The notes: generated by a model not told the origin, from the sequence alone. Shown: positions 52,675 to 61,756, counted from the stretch's first letter. The stretch is 64,000 nucleotides of DNA from Peptoniphilus duerdenii ATCC BAA-1640 (GCF_000146345.1 NZ_GL397071.1:1213948-1277947), one strand, 5' to 3'. Numbers and translations: made by a program.

Positions 52675-54212
52675 AAAACTCAGTGAATAGAGAAATTCCA
52701 GATTATTTGTTAAAAGATGGAAATGAAATATTTAAGGGTGCCTATGCCAATGATGGCAAAGAAATCGTAAGGGATACCCCAACTATAAAATCAAATATTA
52801 AACCAAGAGATACAAAGCTAGTAGAAAATCTTAAAGAAGCAATAAAAAAGACTGGTCTTAAGGACGGAGATACAATTTCTTTCCACCACCACTTTAGGGA
52901 CGGCGACTTTGTAGCAGCCATGGTTATGGATGCAATCCACGAATTAGGAATCAAGGACTTATTTATCTGTGCATCTTCTTTGGGAAAGGCACACAGAAAT
53001 TTTGTGCCAATGATTGAAGATGGCACAATAACAGGAGTTTCAACTTCTGGTGTCCGTGATGAAATTGGGGAAGCTATTTCAGAAGGCAAACTTAAAAATC
53101 CTGCTTATATAAGAAGTCACGGGGGCAGGGTTGGAGCTATAGAATCTGGCAAGGTAAAGATAGATGTAGCTTTTATTGGAGCAAGCTCTTCAGACGAATA
53201 TGGAAATGCCAGCGGTATAAATGGTAAGGCAAATTGCGGAGTACTATCATATGCGGGAGTTGATGCTAAATATGCTGACAAGGTAGTAGTTATCACAGAT
53301 ACCCTAGTTGATTTTCCAAACTACCCACACCCAATCAGCTCAGTAGATGTTGACTATGTAGTAAAAGTTGATAATATAGGTGATCCTGCAAAAATTGCAT
53401 CAGGTGCAATCAGAATGACAAAAGATCCTCGTGAACTAAAGATGGCTGAATATTGTGCAAAGGTAATTGCAAATACAGAGTGGTTCAAAGATGGATTTTC
53501 TTTCCAAACTGGTGCAGGTGGAGCAAGTCTTGCAGCAGCTGTAAAGATAAAACCATACCTTGAAAAGTCTGGTATAAAAATGGGCTGGGCTATGGGAGGA
53601 ATCACAGAGCCAATAGTAAATCTTTTAAGAGAAGGTTATGTAAAATATCTTGCAGATGACCAAGCCTTTGACGTGGCAAGTGTAGAAAGTGTATACAAAG
53701 ATCCTGCCCACTTTGAGATAGACTCAAGCGAATATGCAAACCCACTAAATAAGGGTGCCTATGTAAACAAACTTGACTATGTAGTTCTAGGAGCCCTAGA
53801 AATCGACAAAGATTTCAATGTAAATGTTGTAGTAGGTTCTGACGGAACTATCCAAGGAGCTCCAGGTGGACATCCTGATACAGCAGCAGGTGCTAATTGC
53901 TCAATAATTGTAGCTCCACTAGTAAGGGGAAGAATCGCAACAGTAAGAGAAAAATGTACATCAATTACAACTCCTGGTGAGACAGTAGACGTACTTGTAA
54001 CAGACTATGGCGTTTGCATAAATCCTAATAGAAAAGATATCCTAGAACAGTTAAAGGATACAGACCTACCACTAGTTTCTATAGAAGATTTAGTAAAACG
54101 TGGTGAAGAAATCACTGGTACACCAGATGATATCGAATATGATGACCAAGTAGTAGCCATTATAGAATACAGAGATGGGTCTATAATAGATGTTGTAAGA
54201 AAAGTAAAATAA
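52671..54212 (+). CDS. citF: Citrate lyase alpha subunit (citrate:acetyl-ACP transferase)
   Basis: The protein is 513 residues, full length. DTISFHHHFRDGDFV, FQTGAGGASLAAAV and the GGHPDTAAGANCSIIVAPLVRG-type region are diagnostic of CitF, a CoA-transferase-fold subunit. With CitD and CitE it forms the complete lyase. The transporter gene follows 20 bases downstream behind AAGGAG. Confidence 0.97.
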   Translation: MKNSVNREIPDYLLKDGNEIFKGAYANDGKEIVRDTPTIKSNIKPRDTKLVENLKEAIKKTGLKDGDTISFHHHFRDGDFVAAMVMDAIHELGIKDLFICASSLGKAHRNFVPMIEDGTITGVSTSGVRDEIGEAISEGKLKNPAYIRSHGGRVGAIESGKVKIDVAFIGASSSDEYGNASGINGKANCGVLSYAGVDAKYADKVVVITDTLVDFPNYPHPISSVDVDYVVKVDNIGDPAKIASGAIRMTKDPRELKMAEYCAKVIANTEWFKDGFSFQTGAGGASLAAAVKIKPYLEKSGIKMGWAMGGITEPIVNLLREGYVKYLADDQAFDVASVESVYKDPAHFEIDSSEYANPLNKGAYVNKLDYVVLGALEIDKDFNVNVVVGSDGTIQGAPGGHPDTAAGANCSIIVAPLVRGRIATVREKCTSITTPGETVDVLVTDYGVCINPNRKDILEQLKDTDLPLVSIEDLVKRGEEITGTPDDIEYDDQVVAIIEYRDGSIIDVVRKVK

Positions 54213-54232
54213 AGATTAAATAAGGAGAAAAT

Positions 54233-55576
54233 ATGTTATCAGCAGTAGGCTTTATAATGATCGCCCTAATCATTATATTATTAATAAAAGAAAAAATGAG
54301 TCCGGTTGCAGTAATGATCATAGTACCTACGATAGCAGCTTTTGTAGTTGGAACTGGTATTGACGATTTATCACAATATGTAAGCGGTGGTATGGATTCG
54401 ATTAAATCCAATGCCTTCATGTTTATATTCTCTATCCTATTTTTTGGGATAATGTCAGATGTTGGTGTTTTTGATGCTCTTGTAGAAAGATTAGCTGCTT
54501 GGGCTTCAGATAACCCAATTAAGATCACAGTTGCTACAGCAATTATAGCTATAATTGCCCACCTAGATGGGTCTGCAGCAGCAACTCTTTTAATAACAGT
54601 ACCTGCCATGCTACCAATCTATAAAAAACTTGGTATGCGTCCACAAACTCTGCTTACAATCATAGCAGTGTCAGTAGGTGTAATGAACCTACTTCCATGG
54701 GGAGGACCTACAGTTCGTGCTGCTACAGTTATAGGTATGGATCCAACTGAGCTTTGGACACACTTAATTCCGTTGCAAGTAGTTGGAGTAATTTCAGCCC
54801 TATCAGTTGCAGTTATACTAGGACTAAGAGAAAAAAGACACGCAGTTAGAAATGCAAGTGTTGAACTAGGTGATGAGGTTAACATTAATGCAAAAGAAGA
54901 ACTTCCAAGCAGACACTATGAAGAAAAAGGTCTTGATGAAAGACTTAAGAAACTTAGACCAGTTAATATAATTCTAACGATTGCTATAATTGGTTTATTG
55001 ATGGCAAACAGTGTAATAGACTTACCAAGCTACTATGTATTTATGCTAGGCACAGTTATTGCCATGGTAATAAACTTCCCTAACTTAAAAGATCAAAACG
55101 AACAGATTAAAAAACACGCTGCAAGTGCACTTACAATAGTTGCAACAATTATGGCAGCTGGTGTAATGGTTGGTATAATGGAAGGTACAGGCATGCTTGA
55201 TGCTATGGCTGAAACAATTATCGGTATCATACCAGAAGCCTTAGGTAAGTTTACCCACATTATCTTCGGTGTGCTCGGTGCACCACTAGGTATGATAGTA
55301 GGAACAGATGCATATTTCTATGGAATTCTTCCACCAATTGCAAGTGTAGGAGATGCCTTTGGAATATCACATCTAAATACTGCAATAGCTATGCTTATCG
55401 GTAAAAATAGTATACTATTATTATCACCAATGGTACCTGCAACATGGCTAGGTCTTGGATTATTTGATGATAAAATATCTATTAGAGACCATATAAAAGC
55501 AACATTTGGTTGGTGCTATGCAATAAGTATACTCATGCTGATTGTTGCCGTTGTACTAGGTATAATCACTATATAA
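54233..55576 (+). CDS. CitMHS-family citrate transporter
   Basis: The protein is 447 residues with ~11-12 membrane segments. SGGMDSIKSNAFMFIFSILF, AIIAHLDGSAAATLLITVPA and GVMNLLPWGGPTVRAATV are typical of the CitMHS citrate-metal:H+ symporters. It follows citF in the same orientation and should supply citrate, perhaps as a divalent-metal complex. Its terminator region is interrupted by the IS30 element 16 bases after the stop. Confidence 0.9.
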   Translation: MLSAVGFIMIALIIILLIKEKMSPVAVMIIVPTIAAFVVGTGIDDLSQYVSGGMDSIKSNAFMFIFSILFFGIMSDVGVFDALVERLAAWASDNPIKITVATAIIAIIAHLDGSAAATLLITVPAMLPIYKKLGMRPQTLLTIIAVSVGVMNLLPWGGPTVRAATVIGMDPTELWTHLIPLQVVGVISALSVAVILGLREKRHAVRNASVELGDEVNINAKEELPSRHYEEKGLDERLKKLRPVNIILTIAIIGLLMANSVIDLPSYYVFMLGTVIAMVINFPNLKDQNEQIKKHAASALTIVATIMAAGVMVGIMEGTGMLDAMAETIIGIIPEALGKFTHIIFGVLGAPLGMIVGTDAYFYGILPPIASVGDAFGISHLNTAIAMLIGKNSILLLSPMVPATWLGLGLFDDKISIRDHIKATFGWCYAISILMLIVAVVLGIITI

Positions 55577-55578
55577 AA

Positions 55579-55588
55579 TTTATATGAT
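55579..55588 (+). repeat. Left arm of the palindrome split by the IS30 element
   Basis: TTTATATGAT here is the exact inverse of ATCATATAAA at 56643-56652, on the other side of the element. Confidence 0.65.
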
Positions 55589-55591
55589 AGG

Positions 55592-56639
55592 TTGTAAAAT
55601 TAAATGCGACACAAATAAAAAGTAAAAACTCATACTAACTTCGTGTAAAATGTTAATAACGACAAAAACTAACACGGAGGTCAATATGAGCTATAAACAT
55701 CTTACACTAAACGAAAGAAATAAGATAGAGGTATTAAACAAAGAAGGCTATTCTTCTAGAAGAATAGCGAAAATTTTGAACTGCCACCATTCAACAATAG
55801 CCAGAGAGCTTAAACGCTGTAACGATGAATATAAAGCACACACAGCAGAAAAAGATAAAAAGTATAAATCTTCACTTAAAGGCAGAAAAAATAAATCAAC
55901 AAACGAAATAATATACACAATCAAAGAGAAGTTAAACTTAAGGTGGTCACCAGAACAAATAGCAGGCACTCTTTATAAAGGTACATTAAGCTTTAAAACA
56001 ATATATAATTGGATCTATTAAGGAATAGTAGAATTCGATATATTCAAATTAAGAAGAAAAGGTAAATCTAGAAAAAATAAAGAAACAAGAGGAAGATTCA
56101 ACATAGGTACATCTATTAGAAAAAGACCTAAAAGTATAAAATATAGAAATACATTTGGACACTGGGAATTAGATACAGTCGTATCATCAAGAGGCAAAAG
56201 TAAAGGGTGTTTAGCTACATTCGTTGAGAGAAAAACAAGGTTTTATGTAGCATTACCAATGAAAGACAGAAGTAAGGATTCTATGTTTGAAGCAATTAGT
56301 AAACTATATAACTCACTCCCTAAAGAATCTTTGAAGAGTTTTACATCAGATAGAGGTAAAGAATTTGCTTGTTATGATGAAGTTGAAAAGCTTGGAATAG
56401 ACTTTTACTTTGCTGATCCGTATTCAGCATGGCAGAGGGGAAGCAATGAAAATTCTAATGGTTTGCTAAGAGAGTATTATCCAAAAAAGACGGATTTGGC
56501 AGAAATATCTATAGAAGATCTTATTAAAAATTTAATGGAGCTCAATAACAGACCTAGAAAGTGTCTAAATTATCGAACTCCTTTTGAATTGTTTTTGCAT
56601 GAACTTAGTTTGGTTTAGGTGTCGCAATTTTATTTGCAA
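55592..56639 (+). mobile_element. IS30-family insertion sequence
   Basis: The element is ~1.05 kb. Its terminal inverted repeats match 16 of 21 positions (left TTGTAAAATTAAATGCGACAC, right complement TTGCAAATAAAATTGCGACAC). It encodes one transposase that is broken by a stop. It sits between the citrate transporter and the GntR gene, exactly inside a 10-base palindrome. No target duplication is evident. A relic of a related element is at 23699-23766. Confidence 0.87.
55686..56618 (+). pseudogene. IS30-family transposase with an in-frame stop
   Basis: The frame would encode ~310 residues: an N-terminal HTH (SYKHLTLNERNKIEVLNKEGYS, RRIAKILNCHHSTIARELKR), a linker, then the catalytic core with HWELDTV (first Asp), TSDRGKEF (second Asp) and RGSNENSNGLLREYYP (Glu). 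A TAA at 56019-56021 interrupts it after TIYNWIY, with no frameshift: both halves are in the same frame. The stop makes the element inactive unless it is suppressed. Start at ATG 55686 behind CACGGAGGTCAAT. Confidence 0.88.
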
Positions 56640-56642
56640 TTC

Positions 56643-56652
56643 ATCATATAAA
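56643..56652 (+). repeat. Right arm of the palindrome split by the IS30 element
   Basis: ATCATATAAA, inverse of 55579-55588. Confidence 0.65.
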
Positions 56653-56662
56653 ATAAAATATT

Positions 56663-56721
56663 CGTCCTAGTGTATAATAATCTTAGTAAATAATTTTTTA
56701 TACTACTAGGGCGGTTTTTTT
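56663..56721 (+). terminator. Hairpin terminator directly before the GntR gene
   Basis: CGTCCTAGT pairs with ACTAGGGCG (one G-U), followed by T7; only 20 bases remain before the GntR start codon. A TATAAT (56673-56678) lies in the loop side, so a promoter inside the hairpin could start transcripts that cannot form it. Confidence 0.65.
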
Positions 56722-56740
56722 ACTCACATAAGGAGGTTTT

Positions 56741-57448
56741 ATGGAAGATACAAATAGATTATATGATGGGGTTAGAAGTCAAATAAAATACAACATTATA
56801 AATGGGGTTTATCCAATGGGCAAAAGACTTAAGGCAAAAACATTAGCAGATGAACTCTATGTATCTAGAAGTCCTGTAAATAAAGCCTTAAGCAGTCTTT
56901 ATGAAGAAGGTCTCTTAAACTATAATAGAAATGTTGGCTACAGTGTAAGAATTATAACTATAGAAGATATAGAAGAAATATTTAAGATAAGGGCTGCTTT
57001 GGATATCCTATCCTTCAAGGAAGCTAGCCTAAAGATGGACAAAAGTAGTTTTTCTTATTTAAGAAACCTTGTAAAAGAAGCAGAGCTTGCCTTTAATAAC
57101 AATGATATAGATGGCCTTAGAGAAGCATCCAAGTCCTTTAATGAATCCATATATGAATTTTCAGATATGCCAAGGCTAAAGATGATAATAAGCGGACTTG
57201 ATGATTATATAGAGGTACTTAGGAAGTTTTCTTATGATGCAAAAAATCCTGAAAGTAAAAACTCTAGGAGAAAAATATCAGTTGAAGAGCATAGCAAAAT
57301 GCTAGACCTTATGGAAGAGAAAAGTTTTGATGAGCTTGAAAATGCAATAAGAGAGCACCTTGAGGATTCAAAAAACTATATAATAAGCCAATCACATTTT
57401 TATAAAGATAAGATATTTGACGGGATAGATAGATCAGATGACAGATAA
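56741..57448 (+). CDS. GntR/FCD-family regulator of the citrate cluster
   Basis: The protein is 235 residues. The N-terminal winged helix (IINGVYPMGKRLKAKTLADELYV, SRSPVNKALSSLYEEGLLNY) is followed by an FCD effector domain (FKIRAALDILSFKEASLKMD onwards). AAGGAGGTTTT precedes the ATG. It overlaps citX and lies within the citrate cluster, so it is probably the citrate-responsive regulator, in place of the CitAB or CitI regulators seen elsewhere. Confidence 0.88.
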   Translation: MEDTNRLYDGVRSQIKYNIINGVYPMGKRLKAKTLADELYVSRSPVNKALSSLYEEGLLNYNRNVGYSVRIITIEDIEEIFKIRAALDILSFKEASLKMDKSSFSYLRNLVKEAELAFNNNDIDGLREASKSFNESIYEFSDMPRLKMIISGLDDYIEVLRKFSYDAKNPESKNSRRKISVEEHSKMLDLMEEKSFDELENAIREHLEDSKNYIISQSHFYKDKIFDGIDRSDDR

Positions 57449-57986
57449 TTATAAGTACTTTACAAGTGAAAATGGACCAAGCCTTGAAGAGGTACTAGCT
57501 AATAGGGAAAAAAGGATAAGTAAAATTAGATTTTTAGAACAAAAGTATCCTGAAAATCCAGTTTTGTGTTTTAAACTAAATATACCTGGCAAAGAAAAGA
57601 CAAATGCAAGTGTCTTTAGGATTTTTGAAATAGGGATAGAAGATATAAAATCAGTACTTGATACAAATGACATTTTATTTGAGAAAGAAGAAGATTTAGT
57701 AACTGGACCAGAATTTTACTTAGTAATATCAATTGATCCTTTTCTGCTAAAGAGAAAAATGACCGATTTAGAAGAAAATTCTTATTTTGGCAGACTTTTC
57801 GATATAGATATCCTATACAAGGGTCAAAATATTGATAGGAAGATATTAGGTAAAGGACCTAGGAAGTGTTTTTTGTGCGACAATGATGCCAAAGTTTGTG
57901 CCAGATCAAGAAAGCACAGTGTTGATGAAATGATAAGATGGATAGAAAAAATGATTGACGAATCCGGAGGATTAAATGAAAGATAG
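57438..57986 (+). CDS. citX: Holo-ACP synthase CitX
   Basis: The protein is 182 residues. The C-terminal GPRKCFLCDNDAKVCARSRKH motif is diagnostic. CitX transfers the triphosphoribosyl-dephospho-CoA made by CitG onto CitD. It overlaps GntR by 11 bases and the aldolase-like gene by 11 bases, so these three genes are translationally coupled. Confidence 0.95.
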   Translation: MTDNYKYFTSENGPSLEEVLANREKRISKIRFLEQKYPENPVLCFKLNIPGKEKTNASVFRIFEIGIEDIKSVLDTNDILFEKEEDLVTGPEFYLVISIDPFLLKRKMTDLEENSYFGRLFDIDILYKGQNIDRKILGKGPRKCFLCDNDAKVCARSRKHSVDEMIRWIEKMIDESGGLNER

Positions 57987-58971
57987 AAAAATACAAATAA
58001 TAGACTCAACCCTAAGGGATGGAAACCATACTGTAAACAATAATTTTAACCTAGATGATATCAAAACAATAGTTGGAAAACTAGATAAGCTTGGAGCAGA
58101 CTTTATTGAGGTGGGCTATGGTTTTGGTTCGGGATACTTTCAAAAAGAAGGCTATGCTACAGATCATGAAATACTAGAAACTGCTTTAAAAGAATCAAAA
58201 AACAGCAAAATTGCTATTTTAGTTTTCCCTGACAAGGTTGATCTAGAAGTATATAAAAAATTATTAGTAAAAGAATTGGGACTTGTGAGACTTGCAGTCC
58301 AGGCTTCCAATGTTGAGCCAGTAAAAGAATACATAAGACTTGCCAAAGAAAAAAATATAAGGGTTGGCGGATTTATGATGATGGCTAGTAGGCTTAGCGC
58401 AGAAGAGATTGAAAAAGAAGCAGTAAAGCTTAAAGAATATGGTGCGGATAATATTACTATTACAGATTCTGCAGGGGCTATGGAGCCAAGCAAGGTTAGA
58501 GAAGTGATGGAATTAGTTAAGTCTAAGACAAATCTTAGTTTAGGCTTTCACACCCACGACAACCTTGGACTTGCTGTAGGTAACTCTATGGTCGCAGTCG
58601 ATAGTGGGGCAGACTTTGTTGATACAGCAATTGGAGGACTTGGAGCAGGTGCTGGCAATACTAGGACAGAATTACTGGCGGCAGTCTTACTTAAAGAGGG
58701 CTACCAAGTAAATGCAGACATGTTTGAAGCAATTGCATCTGTAAAAACCCTTAGAGAAATCATTGGAAAATACGATGTAGATGTGAAAGACATGGGGGAT
58801 TTAATCCTGATTGGCTACTATGGAATCTATTCTGCCTTTATAAAACTAGTAAATAATCTAAGCGAAAAATACAATGTAAGCAAGAAGGTCTTAATAGAAG
58901 AAATAGCTGCAAATGGTTTTGTCCCAGGTGATGAAGAAAAAATTGAATATTTAGCAAAAACTTTAAGCTAA
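57976..58971 (+). CDS. DmpG-like DRE-TIM aldolase in the citrate operon
   Basis: The protein is 331 residues. IIDSTLRDGNHTVNNNF gives the RDG motif, GFHTHDNLGLAVGNS the HxH metal site, and TAIGGLGAGAGNTRTE the GGxGxGxGN loop. The last ~60 residues (FIKLVNNLSEKYNVSKKVLIEE) resemble the communication domain of 4-hydroxy-2-oxovalerate aldolases. No DmpF acetaldehyde dehydrogenase partner is present. As such enzymes act on pyruvate/oxaloacetate enolates and the cluster has no oxaloacetate decarboxylase, a role in oxaloacetate decarboxylation is a plausible inference. Confidence 0.82.
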   Translation: MKDRKIQIIDSTLRDGNHTVNNNFNLDDIKTIVGKLDKLGADFIEVGYGFGSGYFQKEGYATDHEILETALKESKNSKIAILVFPDKVDLEVYKKLLVKELGLVRLAVQASNVEPVKEYIRLAKEKNIRVGGFMMMASRLSAEEIEKEAVKLKEYGADNITITDSAGAMEPSKVREVMELVKSKTNLSLGFHTHDNLGLAVGNSMVAVDSGADFVDTAIGGLGAGAGNTRTELLAAVLLKEGYQVNADMFEAIASVKTLREIIGKYDVDVKDMGDLILIGYYGIYSAFIKLVNNLSEKYNVSKKVLIEEIAANGFVPGDEEKIEYLAKTLS

Positions 58972-58978
58972 TAAAAAT

Positions 58979-59026
58979 GGCTATCGAAAATAATAAGAAA
59001 ATCTCGTTACTTTCGATAGCCTTTTA
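58979..59026. terminator. Bidirectional terminator between the aldolase gene and citC
   Basis: GGCTATCGAAA/TTTCGATAGCC, an 11-base perfect stem with a 20-base loop, lies between convergent genes. Confidence 0.8.
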
Positions 59027-59028
59027 AT

Positions 59029-60018
59029 TTAGGACATATTTTTTATATAATTGTAGGTTGTTTCTGGTACAAAGCCTTTGATTTTTTCTAACTTTCCATC
59101 TCTTAGAAAAGCCCTAACTTTTGATGCTGATATAGTTTCATCAGAAGTTTTTTTCCTTGGGATTTCAATAAGTTCTATTCTATTTGGCTCTTTTTCAAAA
59201 ATTTCTTTCATGGTTTGATTGTAGATATTTGTTGTCTGGTCAGTTTTTTCTTCACCAACAAATCTCTTTTTTATATTAAGAACCTTTGCTATATGGTGTT
59301 TAAAGATTTTTGCATCGAGACTTGCCTGGATTTTGGTCACAGACTTATCTTCGTCTAAAAAATATGAAGGGAAAGTCGCAGAAGAGATTAGGTAATTATC
59401 AGTCCTATGAAGGCTAATATTTGCTAGATCACTAGTGCCTAACTTAACCATATTGAACCTATCCTCAGTATTAAAGTACGATTCATCCTCGCTTACTACA
59501 AAAATATGAAGATGGTCTGAGTGAGCTTTGCCGTACTCTATGAGGTGCCTGTGGCCTAGGGTGAAAGGGTTGGCATTTAAGACAACAGCACCAATATTAT
59601 CTCCAGGAACCTTTTCTTTTTCTAGATTATAAAGATAGGTTTTAAAACCATGGTGGGCCCTTTCCATAAAAATAAGGTCAGTGCCAACCTCTTCAATTTT
59701 TTCGAAGCCTATGGAAGAAAATGAATTTTCATACACCGGCTTAGTATACACAAAAGCCTTGTCAAAGTTTTTTTCATGGATTTCATTTAAAATACTAGTC
59801 ATCAAAGAATTAAAGACTGCCCCGCCCTTATAAGAATCATCAATAGCCACACATTTTATAATGTTCTTATAAATAGAAGCACTAGCCACAAGCTTATCGC
59901 CCTCATACTGTCCAAAAGTAGTATCGATATTTTCTTCAAAATTTATATTTTGATCATGTAGTAGCTTTAACAAGTCTTCCTTATCTTTTTTTATAAGTTT
60001 TGGGTAAATTTTAAACAT
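59029..60018 (-). CDS. citC: [Citrate (pro-3S)-lyase] ligase
   Basis: The protein is 329 residues. An N-terminal GNAT-like domain (~residues 1-120) precedes an adenylyltransferase domain with the nucleotide-binding NANPFTLGHRHLIEYG and a terminal SASKVRAFLRDG. CitC acetylates the CitD prosthetic group with acetate and ATP to activate the lyase. It starts with AGAGAGGACTTTT upstream and overlaps the end of citG by 8 bases; both lie on the minus strand. Confidence 0.94.
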   Translation of the reverse strand: MFKIYPKLIKKDKEDLLKLLHDQNINFEENIDTTFGQYEGDKLVASASIYKNIIKCVAIDDSYKGGAVFNSLMTSILNEIHEKNFDKAFVYTKPVYENSFSSIGFEKIEEVGTDLIFMERAHHGFKTYLYNLEKEKVPGDNIGAVVLNANPFTLGHRHLIEYGKAHSDHLHIFVVSEDESYFNTEDRFNMVKLGTSDLANISLHRTDNYLISSATFPSYFLDEDKSVTKIQASLDAKIFKHHIAKVLNIKKRFVGEEKTDQTTNIYNQTMKEIFEKEPNRIELIEIPRKKTSDETISASKVRAFLRDGKLEKIKGFVPETTYNYIKNMS

Positions 60019-60775
60019 AAAAGTCCTCTCTTAATAATTCCAGGGTTCTAATTGTCGTGAACAAATCAGCAACACCACCTGATGATATCCTATTATTTAC
60101 ATAAAAATCATCAAGTTTTTTTATTTCTCTTTCATAAACTCTTTTATCTTCTACTTCAAGAATTTCTTTTGCCTTTTCTTGGATGTAGACTAAGGTCTCT
60201 AGATCAGACCTATGAAAAGTAGTAGTATCATCGATATTAGCAATCAAAAAAATCGTAAGTCTTGTATCGTTCATAGGCTTATTAGAAAGTAAATCCACAA
60301 GGTCAATTATTTCCTTAAAACCAGTTAGGGGATAATTTCTAATATCCCTAAGCCCATTTTCTTTCCAGATTATAGCCTTATTTTCCTTTTGATAATCATC
60401 TCTTAAATCGGTTGAAAATTTGCGAATAAAATTTTCTAAATCACTCCATTTCACACCAAAAACATAGGCATAGGCTAAAAATAATTGTAAAAATATCAAG
60501 CCCTTGTGGGTATTAATGCCTTTTGTAGCCCCAAACATATTTTTTTCAATCACTATACCCCTGTTTTTTAAATCTCTAAAATCCTTTATCTGTGACCAAT
60601 TGGTCTCTATAAAAGAAGTTGTAATAGATTTTGCTGACGCTTCAAAAGTCTTATAATCCATATCATCGTGAGATCCTTGGGTAAAATAACTCACACAGCC
60701 AAAACCGTAGGGTCTTTTTAGTTCTTTTTTTATAGAATTTTCTAAACAATAAGTATATTTTCTAATATCTCTCAT
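60011..60775 (-). CDS. citG: Triphosphoribosyl-dephospho-CoA synthase CitG
   Basis: The protein is ~254 residues, somewhat shorter than typical CitG. FTQGSHDDMDYKTFEASAKS, TKGINTHKGLIFLQLFLAYA and DDTTTFHRSDLE match the family, and NNRISSGGVADLFTTIRTLE ends it. It makes the CitD prosthetic-group precursor from ATP and dephospho-CoA. ATG 60775 is chosen; a TTG at 60793 is possible, and neither has a strong ribosome binding site. Confidence 0.92.
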   Translation of the reverse strand: MRDIRKYTYCLENSIKKELKRPYGFGCVSYFTQGSHDDMDYKTFEASAKSITTSFIETNWSQIKDFRDLKNRGIVIEKNMFGATKGINTHKGLIFLQLFLAYAYVFGVKWSDLENFIRKFSTDLRDDYQKENKAIIWKENGLRDIRNYPLTGFKEIIDLVDLLSNKPMNDTRLTIFLIANIDDTTTFHRSDLETLVYIQEKAKEILEVEDKRVYEREIKKLDDFYVNNRISSGGVADLFTTIRTLELLREDFYV

Positions 60776-60987
60776 AATTAAATTATCGCACAAAAAAAGG
60801 AAATATTTTGCATTTTAGGTGTATAAGTGTAAATTATATTGCGAAAACCTAAAGGAAGACAGTGTGTGGGGTAAAAAACAGATGACTATTTTTTTGTAGC
60901 GGAAGCTACCAGCTTCAATTAAACTTTATACTAAATTATTTTTACTTAGCCGCAAGGCGTGAGACAAACATGACTAGTATTCATCCC

Positions 60988-61282
60988 TGTAGCGGAAGCA
61001 TCTTGCTTCCACAGCCGAGAGGCTCTGCACAGAAAAACCAAAGGAAGACAGTCACCCTGAGAGGCAGTCGAGTTCTACAAATCAGCCTTCACTTCGCTTG
61101 GCTTCTTTGGAACTCTTTGCACAAGACCTGCTACGAAATCAGAGATTTCGGCTAGGGCTTCGAATGGGTATAACCTGGGTGAGGTTATACAAGGATGATT
61201 TCACTTGCCAAGACTTGACCTTCGGACGTTATACCCGTTCGACTCGGAAATAAATTTCCTCGCTCAGGGTGACTGCATTTGG
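60988..61282 (+). repeat. Long intergenic repeat, right copy, flanking the citrate island
   Basis: Same orientation as the copy at 50753-51131. Bases 61031-61160 match the left copy at over 90%; the right end has TTCGACTCGG and GCTCAGGGTGACTGCA against TTCGACTCAC and GCTCAGGGTGACTGTA. The copy is shorter by ~80 bases because the internal duplicate is absent. A further partial unit (AAGGAAGACAGTGTG, GTAGCGGAAGC) lies at 60845-60890. The 60794-61446 stretch has no gene. Confidence 0.8.
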
Positions 61283-61446
61283 GAAGAAAATGGGAGGTAT
61301 TGTATAGTAAATTATAAGGAATACAGTCACTTCTAAAGAAGTCGAGATGCATAACCTTTGTGAGGTTATGTATTGATGATAAATTTTCATGCTATCTGGA
61401 TAGCATCTGTTATAATATTATTATTAAATAAATTTAAGGAGTAATC

Positions 61447-61728
61447 ATGGACATAATTAAAATCATCTTGCCTATAGTTCTTATAAGCTTAACAGCTGTC
61501 AACATTGTTAAGACAGTGAATAAAAAAGCAAAACAAGATAAGGAAAACAACGAAGAAGATAACGAAAAAGAAGATAATGAAAAAGAAAACTACCTGGCAG
61601 AAGGCATGGCGATTGGCATGTGTCTAGGCACTGCAATCGGAACAACAGTTGGTCTAGAATACATTGCAATATTTACGTCTATCGGCATGATGTTCGGTAT
61701 GATCGTGGGTATGAATATCAAGAAGTGA
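61447..61728 (+). CDS. Small membrane protein with glycine-rich C-terminal hairpin
   Basis: The protein is 93 residues. An N-terminal membrane segment (IIKIILPIVLISLTAVNIV) is followed by a very charged Lys/Glu/Asn linker and a Gly-rich pair of hydrophobic segments (AIGMCLGTAIGTTVGLEYI, FTSIGMMFGMIVGMNI) with GxxxG spacing, suited to tight helix packing. AAGGAGTAATC precedes the ATG. No family recognised. Confidence 0.65.
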   Translation: MDIIKIILPIVLISLTAVNIVKTVNKKAKQDKENNEEDNEKEDNEKENYLAEGMAIGMCLGTAIGTTVGLEYIAIFTSIGMMFGMIVGMNIKK

Positions 61729-61756
61729 TCTTCCAATTACTTTTGAAATAATTTAT

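Noticed and set aside
60970-61155. Open reading frame inside the right citrate-flanking repeat
   Set aside because: It lies in a repeated, hairpin-rich sequence, has no ribosome binding site and its composition (Ser/Arg/Gln-rich) is unlike a protein of this organism.
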